A DNA stretch of 64,000 bases from Candidatus Poribacteria bacterium. GTDB lineage: Bacteria; Poribacteria; WGA-4E; WGA-3G. The notes below the pieces were generated by a model that was not told where the DNA came from, ran no database searches, and saw only the letters and a program-made list of their open reading frames with translations. This document shows positions 16,840 through 26,960 of the stretch, piece after piece. How positions within the stretch are numbered: position 1 is the first letter of the stretch; each line of letters opens with the position of its first letter. Location of the stretch: positions 186,001-250,000 of the forward strand of contig OY282386.1 of assembly GCA_958295945.1 (NCBI GenBank). The letters run 5' to 3'. The translations under genes and the position numbers were made by a program.

Positions 16840-19800
16840 TTAATTCTGTGATTTCAATTCGCTCCACGTTGTTGTGAGCTTGTTCTTGGCCGAGATCAAG
16901 CCTTTCAACTTCGTTGTCGTAAGCGTATTCCGCTCACCTGCGAAAGATACATCTTCAATTTGATAGTAGTAAACTGCACCAGGTTTCGCTGAACTATCAA
17001 CCCATTTATAGGTAGAACGTTCTGCAGTGGTACCTTTACCTTGCACTAACTTGTCATTGACTTTTGTGAACTCACCATTACGATCTTGACTACGAAGGAT
17101 ATTAAATCCAGCGTTGTCAAGTTCTGATTCGGTTGTCCAACGGATAACAACTTTACCATCTTCCAATGTTGGACGGAAGAATGACAATGAAACGGGTAGG
17201 GGTTGACCAACGGTTTGACCCGGTGTGCCTATATCGGTAGCTTGTCCGAAGTAGACAATATCAATACGATTAGTTCTACCGTCCATGCTGGAAAGGACCC
17301 AACCGAAAGATTCAGTCCCAAGATTTTTGCCCGGATCAACAAAATTTCCGCCATCTGGAACATGAAGGACCTCATGTGTACGAGCAACAGAAACACGTTC
17401 GTCTTCTTCATTGAAGGCATTAGGCCAGTTCCAACGAACATCGTCAAAACGTTCCGTTGCTACTGCTTCGCCGCGTCTACGATCGTCTCCCGTCCTACGT
17501 TCCGCAAGGTTACCGACTGAGTCAGCTAACTGCCAATCTTGTGGTTTATTAATGTCATTGCCTTTAGCATGTAAAGTAATGTTGAAGCCATATTGATTGA
17601 GTATAGCATTACCACGTACCTTCTGACCAAACGCACCCTTATTCTTTTTAAAGGTATTGTAGATACGATGATCTGGTATGGACATTTTCTCCCGTCTTGC
17701 TGTTGCTGATACTATCAACACAGTTTCTTTCGGTGGTAAGGATAAACCGTTCAGCAAAACAGTAGCACTTTCAGCACCATCCCAATTCACCATGTTTCCA
17801 TCAGCATCCACTGTTTGATCGTGGTTTGTAATGGTTAAACGGAAGTTATCCAAGTTGACAGAAATCGTGCTTGATGGATTGTAAAGTTCAATCCACTGCG
17901 GTGGGTCTTGTGTCCCGCCTTTATGTGCATACATAATTTCAGTGATAATAACATTTGCTGTAGCATCTGTACCATCAGTCTTATAGGCACCGTTATCGTA
18001 ACCAGGAGTGCCTTGTGCCATTTTTGCACTGACAGCCCGGTCATAACCAATACCGCCTTTATATCCAGCGTGACCACCGCCATCTTTCAAGAAACCGTTG
18101 TTAGTTCCGTTACGTGCCCAAGCTTTACCAAGATCAAAATCAGCATTAGAATCAAGGTAAGCATTGGTATTATTGGCACCGTCTGCACCAGTCGCTTTGA
18201 GACCTGTCCAACCGTTCAGGGGCCAAATCTCTGTCTCCCAAATCTGTTTCGGGTCACCTGAATGTTCTTCTGTCATTATCTCTGCAGCAGCAAGCGTTTT
18301 TCTGTCAAAAGTTGCTGGTCCGACTACATCATGTAGACGATCCCGTGAACCTAGACGTTCCCAACCCTTTCCTGTGCGGAGAGTCAACAAGTATTCACTT
18401 GTGTCATCGGGAAGACCGTCATTTTTCCAACTAATGACCTTATACTTATGTGTTCCTCTACCAGGATCTTGATTGGCTTCTTCAGTAACATCTAAATCAT
18501 GTCCTGGAGCAAGGTTTACACCCTCTGTAGTTGGTTGTTTAGAAATAAGTAACCAGATGTCACCCTCAGGTATTGTAACTTTCGGGAAACGGTAAATCTC
18601 GGTTTCAGTGCCAGCAGCGGTTACTTTAGTTATAATCCAGTTTTCAAGATTAGTTGTCTTGAGTGCTCGAATTTCAATCCAATCATTATCTGTACCAGAA
18701 GCATTGAAAACTTCGTTGATGATAACATCGCTCTTCGGTGGCGTGAATTTTGTTGGTTTTGGACGGGTAGTCACTGTCACTGCGGAACGCGTATTTTCCT
18801 TACCTGGTGTTCCTCTATGTTTCACATGAGATAACTCTGTGGATTCTAACCAATGTGCACCGTTTACACCATCGTCATCACCACGTTTATCAGATTTGCG
18901 ATACATAGAGATAAACTCTTTGGTTGATTCCTCATTAGAGTTACCGCTTTGACCATGATTGTCACCAAGTTGCCACCCCGTTGTAGTTCCAAATCGGACA
19001 ACGTTACTCAAACGATCAGTCCGTGTGCCTTTGTCATCAGGAGCACCAACAAGCGCGCGAGGCTTAAACCAGAGTGTGATTGTTTCTGCTCCAGCATCAT
19101 CACTGGAATTATTGTAAAGTTCAATCCACTGGTGAGCAGTATGACCCTCTGTACCAACTTCATTTTCGTCTAATCCCCACATAACTTCGTTTATGATAAT
19201 GTCAGGAGTTGGGTCGCCCTCATCAGCATCTACGTAAACATCAACAGTACCACCACCATAGAGTAGATCCTCTAAATCTGGCATATCCGCTTGGGTTTCA
19301 CGCATGTCTTCCGCCAAAGCCCGGGGTAGCACGTCAACGTTCATTCTTTCATCCATATCAGTGCTTTCATCATCCTCATACTCAATCATAGCAGGCGTGA
19401 CAACCAGATATTCACCCGCATCCAACCCCGCTGTCAATGTAAAGAAGGTCGGAGGATGTGGTGTTTCCTCTTCCTCTACACTTGTAACGAAAGTGGTTTT
19501 ATCTTCCCCCACTTGCACTGTTACTGTTACAGGATTTCCCGCCGTCGGATCGTTAGGATCAATTCGAACCTTGTATTCTTTTCCTGAACCGGTGAGAGAA
19601 TCGGCAACAATATCTCCGTTCTCAACTGTGATAGCACCAACCGTAAGCGCGGTCGCTGGTTCAACGCTATACTTGATAGTTACGAGAAAAGGTGCACCAC
19701 CTACTGGCACATTATCCGGACCCGTAAAAGTCACATCATGTTGTTCTTCAGACTTATTATTTACCGTTATCGTTTCATTGAATTCAAAAGCAGCTCCCAC

Positions 19801-20925
19801 TGCATTTTTCACCGTTATATCATAAGTCTCACCCAGTCCACCACGTGGTAGAATAGTTACCTTATATTTTGTCCGTGGTTCATCATCCGCCGACATATCG
19901 GTGATACCTTCATCCATATCCTCAGTGCTTGAATCATCCTCTTTAATGTCTCCATTCGTAACTATAATATTTTTACGAGTAGGAACATCTGACTCATTAA
20001 GCCCAGGATCAAAAGTTAAGGTTAATGCAACCGGTTGATGACTTCCGATTTCACCGGAAGGTTTACGTGCTATATCTACATCAGATATTGCTCTTGCGAT
20101 AACTTGGAAATCAAATTGTTGATAGTCATCATCTGGATCTGTTCCATCATACCCAACGTTTCCGAGTCCGGGTTGCTCTGCCTTATAAGGCGTAATAACC
20201 CGATTCTTACCGATGCCAAAGACTCTATCCCTATTAATAGTTAAGGCAATGTTTATCGGCAGACTACCGTAAGCATCATCCTCTACTTGAACCGTTACAT
20301 AAAACTTACGAAGACTATACTCATCATCGGTGGTATCATCAGTAGTCTTCGCACCAGCTGTCTGAACGCGCGTAACATTATCTACTATTGAAATATTAGT
20401 TGTTACGTCCATACCATCCGTGATACCTAATGCAGAAAGTATCGTAAAACCCTCATAGGTGATATCAGTTGCAGTAATTGCTGCAGTGCCTGTTGTGCGG
20501 GTAGCACTTCGATCATGCAGAGTGGTATCAGGATCACTGCTGGGGGCATCGGGCCTTGCATCCGCACTCTTGTATACATCCTGATCAAATGTAAGGATTA
20601 GACGGAACGTGCCGTCAGGTGGACTATCAGCCCCTACATCAACAAGATCAGCGCGTGGTGCGTCCGGTGTTCCATCAAATGTCCCGGTTCTAGTAAGTAG
20701 GGCATTACCGTTACTCACAGTAGCCTTTGATGGAATTGCGTCTGCTACATCTTCGGGAGGGGTGGTAACCGCATCTACACCAGTAGTCGGGGAAGCATCT
20801 AATACAATCGACTCTATTCGCGGACCACCTTCAGCTGCCATTGCGGGCGCAACGGCAAGGGCGAACGCTGCAGCGAGTACAACAGAAAAAATTAAAGAAA
20901 ATGTCAATCGATTTGACAGGTTCAT
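16840..20925 (-). CDS. Very large secreted protein with three lamin-tail domains
   Basis: 1361 residues with a signal peptide (1-30, ending PAMAAEG). Residues about 40-560 are repetitive beta-rich, acidic segments (bacterial Ig-like; SSTEDMDEGITDMS and similar). Lamin-tail domains start near 579 (IIINEVMWGLDENE, HQWIELYNNS), 737 (VIINEVFNASGTDNDWIEI) and 1005 (VIITEIMYAHKGG, PQWIELYNPS). A fibronectin-III-like stretch follows near 1245 (VIRWTTESELDNAGFNILRS), and the C-terminus KNKLTTTWSELKSQN is the tail shared with three other secreted proteins. The domain set suggests an extracellular surface or matrix protein. The start ATG has AGGAGA upstream, and two tandem promoters lie about 300-390 nt upstream. 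Confidence 0.85.
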   Translation of the reverse strand: MNLSNRLTFSLIFSVVLAAAFALAVAPAMAAEGGPRIESIVLDASPTTGVDAVTTPPEDVADAIPSKATVSNGNALLTRTGTFDGTPDAPRADLVDVGADSPPDGTFRLILTFDQDVYKSADARPDAPSSDPDTTLHDRSATRTTGTAAITATDITYEGFTILSALGITDGMDVTTNISIVDNVTRVQTAGAKTTDDTTDDEYSLRKFYVTVQVEDDAYGSLPINIALTINRDRVFGIGKNRVITPYKAEQPGLGNVGYDGTDPDDDYQQFDFQVIARAISDVDIARKPSGEIGSHQPVALTLTFDPGLNESDVPTRKNIIVTNGDIKEDDSSTEDMDEGITDMSADDEPRTKYKVTILPRGGLGETYDITVKNAVGAAFEFNETITVNNKSEEQHDVTFTGPDNVPVGGAPFLVTIKYSVEPATALTVGAITVENGDIVADSLTGSGKEYKVRIDPNDPTAGNPVTVTVQVGEDKTTFVTSVEEEETPHPPTFFTLTAGLDAGEYLVVTPAMIEYEDDESTDMDERMNVDVLPRALAEDMRETQADMPDLEDLLYGGGTVDVYVDADEGDPTPDIIINEVMWGLDENEVGTEGHTAHQWIELYNNSSDDAGAETITLWFKPRALVGAPDDKGTRTDRLSNVVRFGTTTGWQLGDNHGQSGNSNEESTKEFISMYRKSDKRGDDDGVNGAHWLESTELSHVKHRGTPGKENTRSAVTVTTRPKPTKFTPPKSDVIINEVFNASGTDNDWIEIRALKTTNLENWIITKVTAAGTETEIYRFPKVTIPEGDIWLLISKQPTTEGVNLAPGHDLDVTEEANQDPGRGTHKYKVISWKNDGLPDDTSEYLLTLRTGKGWERLGSRDRLHDVVGPATFDRKTLAAAEIMTEEHSGDPKQIWETEIWPLNGWTGLKATGADGANNTNAYLDSNADFDLGKAWARNGTNNGFLKDGGGHAGYKGGIGYDRAVSAKMAQGTPGYDNGAYKTDGTDATANVIITEIMYAHKGGTQDPPQWIELYNPSSTISVNLDNFRLTITNHDQTVDADGNMVNWDGAESATVLLNGLSLPPKETVLIVSATARREKMSIPDHRIYNTFKKNKGAFGQKVRGNAILNQYGFNITLHAKGNDINKPQDWQLADSVGNLAERRTGDDRRRGEAVATERFDDVRWNWPNAFNEEDERVSVARTHEVLHVPDGGNFVDPGKNLGTESFGWVLSSMDGRTNRIDIVYFGQATDIGTPGQTVGQPLPVSLSFFRPTLEDGKVVIRWTTESELDNAGFNILRSQDRNGEFTKVNDKLVQGKGTTAERSTYKWVDSSAKPGAVYYYQIEDVSFAGERNTLTTTKLKGLISAKNKLTTTWSELKSQN

Positions 20926-21222
20926 TTACTTGTTCTCCTATTTATTTATAAAATTTTCTAAAATACGTTTAACTTAGGGGCGACACGTGCTTTGTCTTAA
21001 TGTCATCGCACCCAACAATTCAATTTGAAAAATCAAGAACAGATTCAGGGATTAAATCTATTCTACTAACCTTTTGGTATCAGACATGTGCATTCCCGCT
21101 GCGCATGTCCTCCGTTTTATTAAGGGGTTCGGTCTGTTTCGTATCTAACTATTCAGGAACTCCGATTCCCGATCTTCGTTCCCACAACTTCAAACCGATC
21201 TGTATTTATATTAACGTCATCT

Positions 21223-21251
21223 ATTATAACATAAGTTACAAAAAATGTCAA
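21223..21251 (-). promoter_or_regulatory. Consensus sigma70 promoter P1 for the lamin-tail gene
   Basis: On the minus strand: TTGACA (21251-21246), a 17-nt spacer, TATAAT (21228-21223). Perfect consensus; leader to the ATG about 290 nt. Confidence 0.75.
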
Positions 21252-21292
21252 CCGATTTAAATTCTCGGTCCTACGTTTAAACTACGTTCCCC

Positions 21293-21320
21293 ATTCTACA
21301 TAAGTTACAAAAAATGTCAA
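21293..21320 (-). promoter_or_regulatory. Sigma70 promoter P2, duplicate of P1
   Basis: On the minus strand: TTGACA (21320-21315), a 16-nt spacer, TAGAAT (21298-21293). The TTGACA and spacer are a copy of P1 (shared 20 bases), so the promoter has been duplicated with a weaker -10. The remaining stretch 21321-21615 shows no gene. Confidence 0.6.
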
Positions 21321-21615
21321 CTTATTAAATTTGCTGCGCGTCTCACCTATATTAAGTGTTGCGCTGCGTTTAGTAAAAAATATAGTGCGTTGGAGAGTTC
21401 AAAATGTGTGTAATCAGGGAGGACACAAGCAAATAGAATATAATGTCCATATTAACTCTCTGTTCGCAGAATATAATTATAACACAACTGATAATTATTT
21501 GTCAAGTATATTTGAAAAAAATGTTTGGCATCCATAAAAATTCTGCAAAGAATTCATGCCACGATATTAAGTATACATCTAAATGCAAAGTTTGTCAAGT
21601 ATTTTTCAAAAAAAT

Positions 21616-22106
21616 GTCTGAACCAGGATTTTCAGGATTAGTAGATTATGAGGAATTGTCTGAACCAGGATTTTCAGGATTGGTAGATTTCCAGGATTTT
21701 GAGTTTGGGGCATCATAGGTCCATTCATAAAGATAACGCCTATTTTGTGATCTGAACCAGGATTTTCAGGATTAGTAGATTAGCAGGATTTTGAGTTTGG
21801 CTCTCCAAAGTTCCTATTCCGAAGTTGCGGTTTATTTTTTGGCTGAGATTTTGATGTTTCAGACTCTTATCCTGGAAATTGGAATTGTCTGAACCAGGAT
21901 TTTCAGGATTGGTAGATTTCCAGGATTTTGAGTTTGGCTCTCCAAAGTTCCTATTCCGAAGTTGCGGTTTATTTTTTGGCTCAGATTTTGATGTTACAGA
22001 CTCTTATCCTGGAAATCCTATAATCCTGAAAATCCTGGTTCAGACAAAGGCGAGGTCTCCGTGCCACGCCTACCGAACGCATTGTCTGAACCAGGATTTT
22101 CAGGAT
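21616..22106. repeat. Cluster of GTCTGAACC palindromic repeats
   Basis: At least five GTCTGAACCAGGATT-type starts (21616, 21658, about 21750, about 21886, 22084), with a closing inverse at 22045. Both core types occur. A GCGAGGTCTCCGTGCCACGC motif is inserted at 22049-22068. The cluster occupies most of the gap upstream of 22627 and downstream of the promoters. Confidence 0.8.
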
Positions 22107-22138
22107 AAGACACTTCAGCGCATACCAATTCTAAACTG

Positions 22139-22627
22139 TTATTCTTCTGAATTCTCCTGTGATTTTGTCGGCGGGGGTTCTGTGAACGCCTCACCCCGAT
22201 CTGCTGCTTCTTTTCGCCTGCGCTCCCATTCTGCGATCTCGCGATATACTTCTGCTTTACCTTCTGCCTTACCTTCTGCTTTACCTTCTGCTTTACCTTC
22301 TGCTTTGCCTTCTTCTTTAGCAGCGACTTTGGCAGCTTCTATTTTTTTCTCACGTCTTGCTTGAATAAAATCTGATAATAACATCATTAGGTCTATACCT
22401 CCGATTATCATTGCGACGGTTGCCGCACCTACTGGAATAAATGCCGAAATATCTTTGACGACGTTTTGAACGGATACGTGTCCCTTCCAGCCTTGTGTGA
22501 TCTCAAAATCCAGTGCAATCTTTCCGTATATGAGAGCGAAAAGGGAAATTAGAAATAGGGCAACACCTGTTTTTCCTGTTCCCCAGAAATCTCTAACGGC
22601 TTGCCAGAAGGTGTCGAATTTCTTCAA
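22139..22627 (-). CDS. KAEG-repeat two-TM protein, type C
   Basis: 162 residues, a distant paralogue of the type A proteins: FWGTGKTGVALFLISLFALI is TM1 and VGAATVAMIIGGIDLMMLL is TM2. Next come five perfect EGKA repeats and a different tail, REIAEWERRRKEAADRGEAF then TEPPPTKSQENSEE. The tail still fits the pattern W-x-x-R-R-x-E-A-x-x-x-G-E-x-F-x-E-P-P-P of the array proteins. The start is TTG 22627 with GGAGG 6 nt before it. Function unknown; the divergence shows the family was here before the recent duplications at 12.3-15.7 kb. Confidence 0.75.
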   Translation of the reverse strand: MKKFDTFWQAVRDFWGTGKTGVALFLISLFALIYGKIALDFEITQGWKGHVSVQNVVKDISAFIPVGAATVAMIIGGIDLMMLLSDFIQARREKKIEAAKVAAKEEGKAEGKAEGKAEGKAEGKAEVYREIAEWERRRKEAADRGEAFTEPPPTKSQENSEE

Positions 22628-22764
22628 AATGTCCTCCGTTTTGTTGATTGTACTACAGTATATTAGATTTCAGACAAAAAGTCAAGTGAACTGCAATTTG
22701 GCAGGGTTATTTAGTTTTAGGATTTTTGGTCGGACTTTATCACATTCGTGAATTAGATACGTAG

Positions 22765-22925
22765 GTCAGAACCAGGATTTTCAGGATTGGTAGATTTCCA
22801 GGATTGGGAGGTTGGGGCATCAGAGTTCCATTTATAAGGATAACGCATATTCTGTGAAAGGAAACATGGGAGTAAAAAACTCGTAATCCTGGAAATCTAC
22901 CAATCCTGAAAATCCTGGTTCAGAC
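22765..22925. repeat. GTCTGAACC palindromic repeat (161 bp)
   Basis: The left end is GGTCAGAACCAGGATT and the right end CCTGGTTCAGAC. It is followed by a GGCGGGGCACGGAGACCCCG hairpin (about 22934-22956). This repeat plus hairpin recurs as the boundary of each unit of the nuclease array: 23456-23616, 24159-24319 and 25796-25956. Confidence 0.85.
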
Positions 22926-23035
22926 AAAAAGGATGGCGGGGCACGGAGACCCCGCCCTACAATGGTTGGTGAATGCGTATCACAAGATCAACATTTGCAC
23001 TGCCAAGGACGGTGACTTTGGGCTGCTACATTGGT

Positions 23036-23423
23036 TTACATTTCCGATCCGTTCAATGCCTGTAAGAATGCCTCAACACTTGGTGTGTCAATTGCAGTGA
23101 GATGCAGCTCTGATAATCGATCCAGGTCATGAATAGAATCCATTGCTTCCGCCATAGGTTGTACATCGCTTAGCGGAAAACGTTTTGTAAGCACAGACTG
23201 AATATTCTTGATTGCCATTTCACGGGCACCTTGCTGAACACCTCGTTCAACACCACGCTGAAGGACGATTTCGTAGTAAGGAGATTCTTGCATGATTTCC
23301 TCCGTTATTAGTTTCTCAAAAAAACTTGGGTCATAGACTAAGCCACCTAATAAAGATAAAGCAAAGAACAGCGTTCCACGCGTCTGTGAGTCAACGGGGG
23401 CTGCTTCTATCTTCTCAACACAT
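23036..23423 (-). pseudogene. C-terminal-only Rpn copy 1, with intact internal start
   Basis: The part homologous to the full nucleases begins at CVEKIEAAPVDSQTRG; the whole PD-(D/E)XK domain is missing and replaced by repeat-derived sequence. An in-frame upstream extension to 23539 is just the translated palindrome. GGAGG lies exactly 5 nt before an in-frame ATG at 23293 (MQESPYYEIV), so an 85-residue C-terminal protein could still be made. It carries the RGVERGVQQGARE tetrapeptide-like helix. Several substitutions (PMAEAMDSIHDLDRLSELHL) make it the most diverged copy, so it is older or evolving freely. Confidence 0.65.
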
Positions 23424-23726
23424 TTGTCACGATTTTGTAAGTCCACATTGGCCTTGTCAGAACCAGGATTCACAGGATTGGTAGATTTCCAGGATTGGGA
23501 GGTTGGGGCATCAGAGTTCCATTTATAAGGATAACGCATATTCTGTGAAAGGAAACATGGGAGTAAAAAACTCGTAATCCTGGAAATCTACCAATCCTGA
23601 AAATCCTGGTTCAGACAAAAAGGATGGCGGGGCACGGAGACCCCGCCCTACAATGGTTGGTGAATGCGTATCACAAGATCAACGTTTGCACTGCCAAGGA
23701 CGGTGACTTTGGGCTGCTACATTGGT

Positions 23727-24126
23727 TTACATTTCCGATCCGTTCAATGTCTGTAAGAATGCCTCAACACCAGATGTTTTGACTGCTGTCCGATGTAGTT
23801 CTGTCAAATGATCAAGGTCTTGTATAGATTCAAGCATACGTACCACTGGTTGCACATCGCTCTGTGGAAAACGCTCAGTTAGCACAGAAACTATATTCTT
23901 GATGTTGGTTTCGCGGGCACCTTGCTGAACACCTTGCTGAACACCTCGTTCAACACCACGCTGAAGGACGATTTCGTAGTAAGGAGATTCTTGCATGATT
24001 TCCTCCGTTATTAGTTTCTCAAAAAAACTTGGGTCATAGACTAAGCCACCTAATAAAGTTAAAGCAAAGAACAGCGTCCCACGCGTCTGTGAGTCAACGG
24101 GGGCTGCTTCTATCTTCTCAACACAT
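23727..24126 (-). pseudogene. C-terminal-only Rpn copy 2, with intact internal start
   Basis: The same breakpoint as copy 1, with the nuclease domain absent. The internal start is ATG 23996 with GGAGG 5 nt upstream, giving 89 residues including a duplicated GVQQGVQQG repeat. The C-terminus TSGVEAFLQTLNGSEM is intact. Identical breakpoints in copies 1, 2 and 4 indicate one ancestral truncation followed by duplication rather than three independent events. Confidence 0.65.
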
Positions 24127-24429
24127 TTGTCACGATTTTGTAAGTCCACATTGGCCTTGTCAGAACCAGGATTCACAGGATTGGTAGATTTCCAGGATTG
24201 GGAGGTTGGGGCATCAGAGTTCCATTTATAAGGATAACGCATATTCTGTGAAAGGAAACATGGGAGTAAAAAACTCGTAATCCTGGAAATCTACCAATCC
24301 TGAAAATCCTGGTTCTGACAAAAAGGATGGCGGGGCACGGAGACCCCGCCCTACAATGGTTGGTGAATGCGTATCACAAGATCAACGTTTGCACTGCCAA
24401 GGACGGTGACTTTGGGCTGCTACATTGGT

Positions 24430-25299
24430 TTACATTTCCGATCCGTTCAATGCCTGTAAGAATGCCTCAACACCAGATGTTTTGACTGCTGTCCGGAGTA
24501 GTTCTGTCAAATGATCAAGGTCTTGTATAGATTCAAGTGCATGTACCACTGGTTGCACATCGCTCTGTGGAAAACGCTCAGTTAGCACAGACTGAATATT
24601 CTTGATTGAATTTTCACGTGCACCTTGCTGCATTAATTGTTCAATGAAGGGAGATTCTTGCATCATTGCCTCCGATATAAGTTTTTGTAAAAATGTAAGG
24701 TCATGGGCTAAACTACTCAACGTTGTTAAAGCAAAGAACAGCGTCCCACGCGTCTGTGAGTCAACGGGGGCTGCTTCTATCTTCTCAACACATCTTTCCA
24801 ACCATACTTCCGTGTTCATACCCTCTGGCGGTTTCATCAAAGGCGTAAAAGGTAGCAATCCAACCGATGCCGCTTCCAAAAACGATTCCCCATCTAAATC
24901 CGCCAGCCGAATGACTTGATACCTATGCTGCAATCCGAATTCATCATTTCCATAACTATAACCACCCGGGTCATTCACTCCGGCCTTTGGACTGAGATAT
25001 ATCACCACTGAATACACAGGAAGTTCATGACGCAGCAGGAGTTCACTTGCATAAGCAAGGACGCGTAACGGCATCGGTTTATCTCTACTATCCTCTGTTT
25101 GCACCTCTATATGTAGAAGGACTGTCTCATTGTGCAATAGCACCTTAAACGTCATGTCATTGCGATGCACCTTTACCCGTTGTTGTTCGGTGTCCAGTGT
25201 CTCTAAAACTTGGACATCGGACGTGCCAAAGGATAACATTGCGAACTCATCGGCGTAACGGTCCATCAAATGCTTAACGATCTCATCATATTGTGCCAT
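24430..25299 (-). CDS. Rpn-family recombination-promoting nuclease / putative transposase, full copy A
   Basis: 289 residues. The N-terminal 165 residues form a PD-(D/E)XK domain: D48 in VHRNDMTFKV and E65-x-Q67 in LLHIEVQTED are the probable active-site residues, followed by YASELLLRHELPVYSVVIYL. The C-terminal part begins ERCVEKIEAAP and includes LMQQGARENSIKNI and a conserved AFLQALNGSEM end. The family (PDDEXK_2, Rpn) includes E. coli RpnA, a DNA endonuclease tied to recombination and phage defence. No strong Shine-Dalgarno sequence lies near ATG 25299, while a strong one lies inside the gene. Compared with copy B, the segment from SSLAHDLTFLQKL to SPFIEQL is diverged, as if converted from another donor. 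Confidence 0.82.
   Translation of the reverse strand: MAQYDEIVKHLMDRYADEFAMLSFGTSDVQVLETLDTEQQRVKVHRNDMTFKVLLHNETVLLHIEVQTEDSRDKPMPLRVLAYASELLLRHELPVYSVVIYLSPKAGVNDPGGYSYGNDEFGLQHRYQVIRLADLDGESFLEAASVGLLPFTPLMKPPEGMNTEVWLERCVEKIEAAPVDSQTRGTLFFALTTLSSLAHDLTFLQKLISEAMMQESPFIEQLMQQGARENSIKNIQSVLTERFPQSDVQPVVHALESIQDLDHLTELLRTAVKTSGVEAFLQALNGSEM
24661..24673 (-). promoter_or_regulatory. Internal ribosome-binding site and start within full copy A
   Basis: GGAGG (24673-24669), 5 nt, then in-frame ATG 24663 (a second ATG at 24666). It would give a 77-residue protein, MQESPFIEQLMQQG to NGSEM, equal to the C-terminal domain. The same arrangement is kept in all five copies. Confidence 0.5.
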
Positions 25300-25430
25300 G
25301 CTGTGTGTTATGCCTCGATTTTCGGGTGTTTTATTGATTATACTTGATGAGAGACGGGTTTGTCAAGGGAAATTTCGGACAGAACTAAAGAGGAGGGGTG
25401 CCAACGTTTAACTATAAACATATCGTCCCT

Positions 25431-25763
25431 TGTAGTTCTGTCAAATGATCAAGGGCTTGTATAGATTCAAGTGCATGTACCACTGGTTGCACATCGCTCT
25501 GTGGAAAACGCTCAGTTAGCACAGAAACTATATTCTTGATGTTGGTTTCGCGGGCACCTTGCTGAATACCTTGCTGAATACCTCGTTCAACACCACGCTG
25601 AAGGACGATTTCGTAGTAAGGAGATTCTTGCATCATTGCCTCCGATATTAGTTTCTCAAAAAAACTTGGGTCATAGACTAAGCCACCTAATAAAGTTAAA
25701 GCAAAGAACAGCGTCCCACGCGTCTGTGAGTCAACGGGGGCTGCTTCTATCTTCTCAACACAT
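25431..25763 (-). pseudogene. Rpn copy truncated at both ends
   Basis: It has the same upstream breakpoint as copies 1 and 2 and also lacks the last about 25 residues: after DHLTELQG the sequence runs into the AACTATAAACATATCGTCCC repeat and stops at 25412. The internal GGAGG-ATG (25633) remains. It lies 113 nt upstream of the start of full copy A. Confidence 0.7.
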
Positions 25764-26066
25764 TTGTCACGATTTTGTAAGTCCACATTGGCCTTGTCAG
25801 AACCAGGATTCACAGGATTGGTAGATTTCCAGGATTGGGAGGTTGGGGCATCAGAGTTCCATTTATAAGGATAACGCATATTCTGTGAAAGGAAACATGG
25901 GAGTAAAAAACTCGTAATCCTGGAAATCTACCAATCCTGAAAATCCTGGTTCTGACAAAAAGGATGGCGGGGCACGGAGACCCCGTCCTACAATGGTTGG
26001 TGAATGCGTATCACAAGATCAACATTTGCACTGCCGGGAACGGTGACTTTGGGCTGCTACATTGGT

Positions 26067-26960
26067 TTACATTTCCGATCCGTTCAATGCCTGTAAGAAT
26101 GCCTCAACACCAGATGTTTTGACTGCTGTCCGGAGTAGTTCTGTCAAATGATCAAGGTCTTGTATAGATTCAAGTGCATGTACCACTGGTTGCACATCGC
26201 TCTGTGGAAAACGCTCAGTTAGCACAGAAACTATATTCTTGATGTTGGTTTCGCGGACACCTTGCTGAACACCTCGTTCAACACCACGCTGAAGGACGAT
26301 TTCGTAGTAAGGAGATTCTTGCATGATTTCCTCCGTTATTAGTTTCTCAAAAAAACTTGGGTCATAGACTAAGCCACCTAATAAAGATAAAGCAAAGAAC
26401 AGCGTCCCACGCGTCTGTGAGTCAACGGGGGCTGCTTCTATCTTCTCAACACATCTTTCCAACCATACTTCCGTGTTCATACCCTCTGGCGGTTTCATCA
26501 AAGGCGTAAACGGTAGCAATCCAACCGATGCCGCTTCCAAAAACGATTCCCCATCTAAATCCGCCAGCCGAATGACCTGATACTTATGCTGCAATCCGAA
26601 TTCATCATTCCCATAACTATAACCACCCGGGTCATTCACTCCGGCCTTTGGACTGAGATATATCACCACTGAATACACAGGAAGTTCATGACGCAGCAGG
26701 AGTTCACTTGCATAAGCGAGGACGCGTAACGGCATCGGTTTATCTCTACTATCCTCTGTTTGCACCTCTATATGTAGAAGGACTGTTTCATTGTGCAATA
26801 GCACCTTAAACGTCATGTCATTGCGATGCACCTTTACCCGTTGTTGTTCGGTGTCCAGTGTCTCTAAAACTTGGACATCGGACGTGCCAAAGGATAACAT
26901 TGCGAACTCATCGGCGTAACGGTCCATCAAATGCTTCACGATCTCATCATATTGTGCCAT
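26067..26960 (-). CDS. Rpn-family recombination-promoting nuclease / putative transposase, full copy B
   Basis: 297 residues. The first 190 residues are almost identical to copy A (D48, E65-x-Q67 present). The segment after TRGTLFFAL follows the C-terminal-only copies (LLGGLVYDPSFFEKL, EEIMQESPYYEIVLQRG) with a RGVERGVQQGVRE repeat. An internal GGAGG lies 5 nt before ATG 26324 and would give an 85-residue C-terminal product. The 5-prime flank (about 26961-27110) is almost identical to that of copy A at 25300-25430, so whole units were duplicated. Probably a DNA nuclease; target unknown. Confidence 0.82.
   Translation of the reverse strand: MAQYDEIVKHLMDRYADEFAMLSFGTSDVQVLETLDTEQQRVKVHRNDMTFKVLLHNETVLLHIEVQTEDSRDKPMPLRVLAYASELLLRHELPVYSVVIYLSPKAGVNDPGGYSYGNDEFGLQHKYQVIRLADLDGESFLEAASVGLLPFTPLMKPPEGMNTEVWLERCVEKIEAAPVDSQTRGTLFFALSLLGGLVYDPSFFEKLITEEIMQESPYYEIVLQRGVERGVQQGVRETNIKNIVSVLTERFPQSDVQPVVHALESIQDLDHLTELLRTAVKTSGVEAFLQALNGSEM
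26322..26334 (-). promoter_or_regulatory. Internal ribosome-binding site and start within full copy B
   Basis: GGAGG (26334-26330), spacer AAATC, in-frame ATG 26324. This spacing is better than anything found before the full-length start at 26960. Confidence 0.5.

Noticed and set aside
23424-23539. N-terminal extension MRYPYKWNSDAPTSQ on truncated nuclease copies (also at 24127-24242 and 25764-25879)
   Set aside because: It is translation of the palindromic repeat and appears identically in each copy; no ribosome-binding site precedes it.
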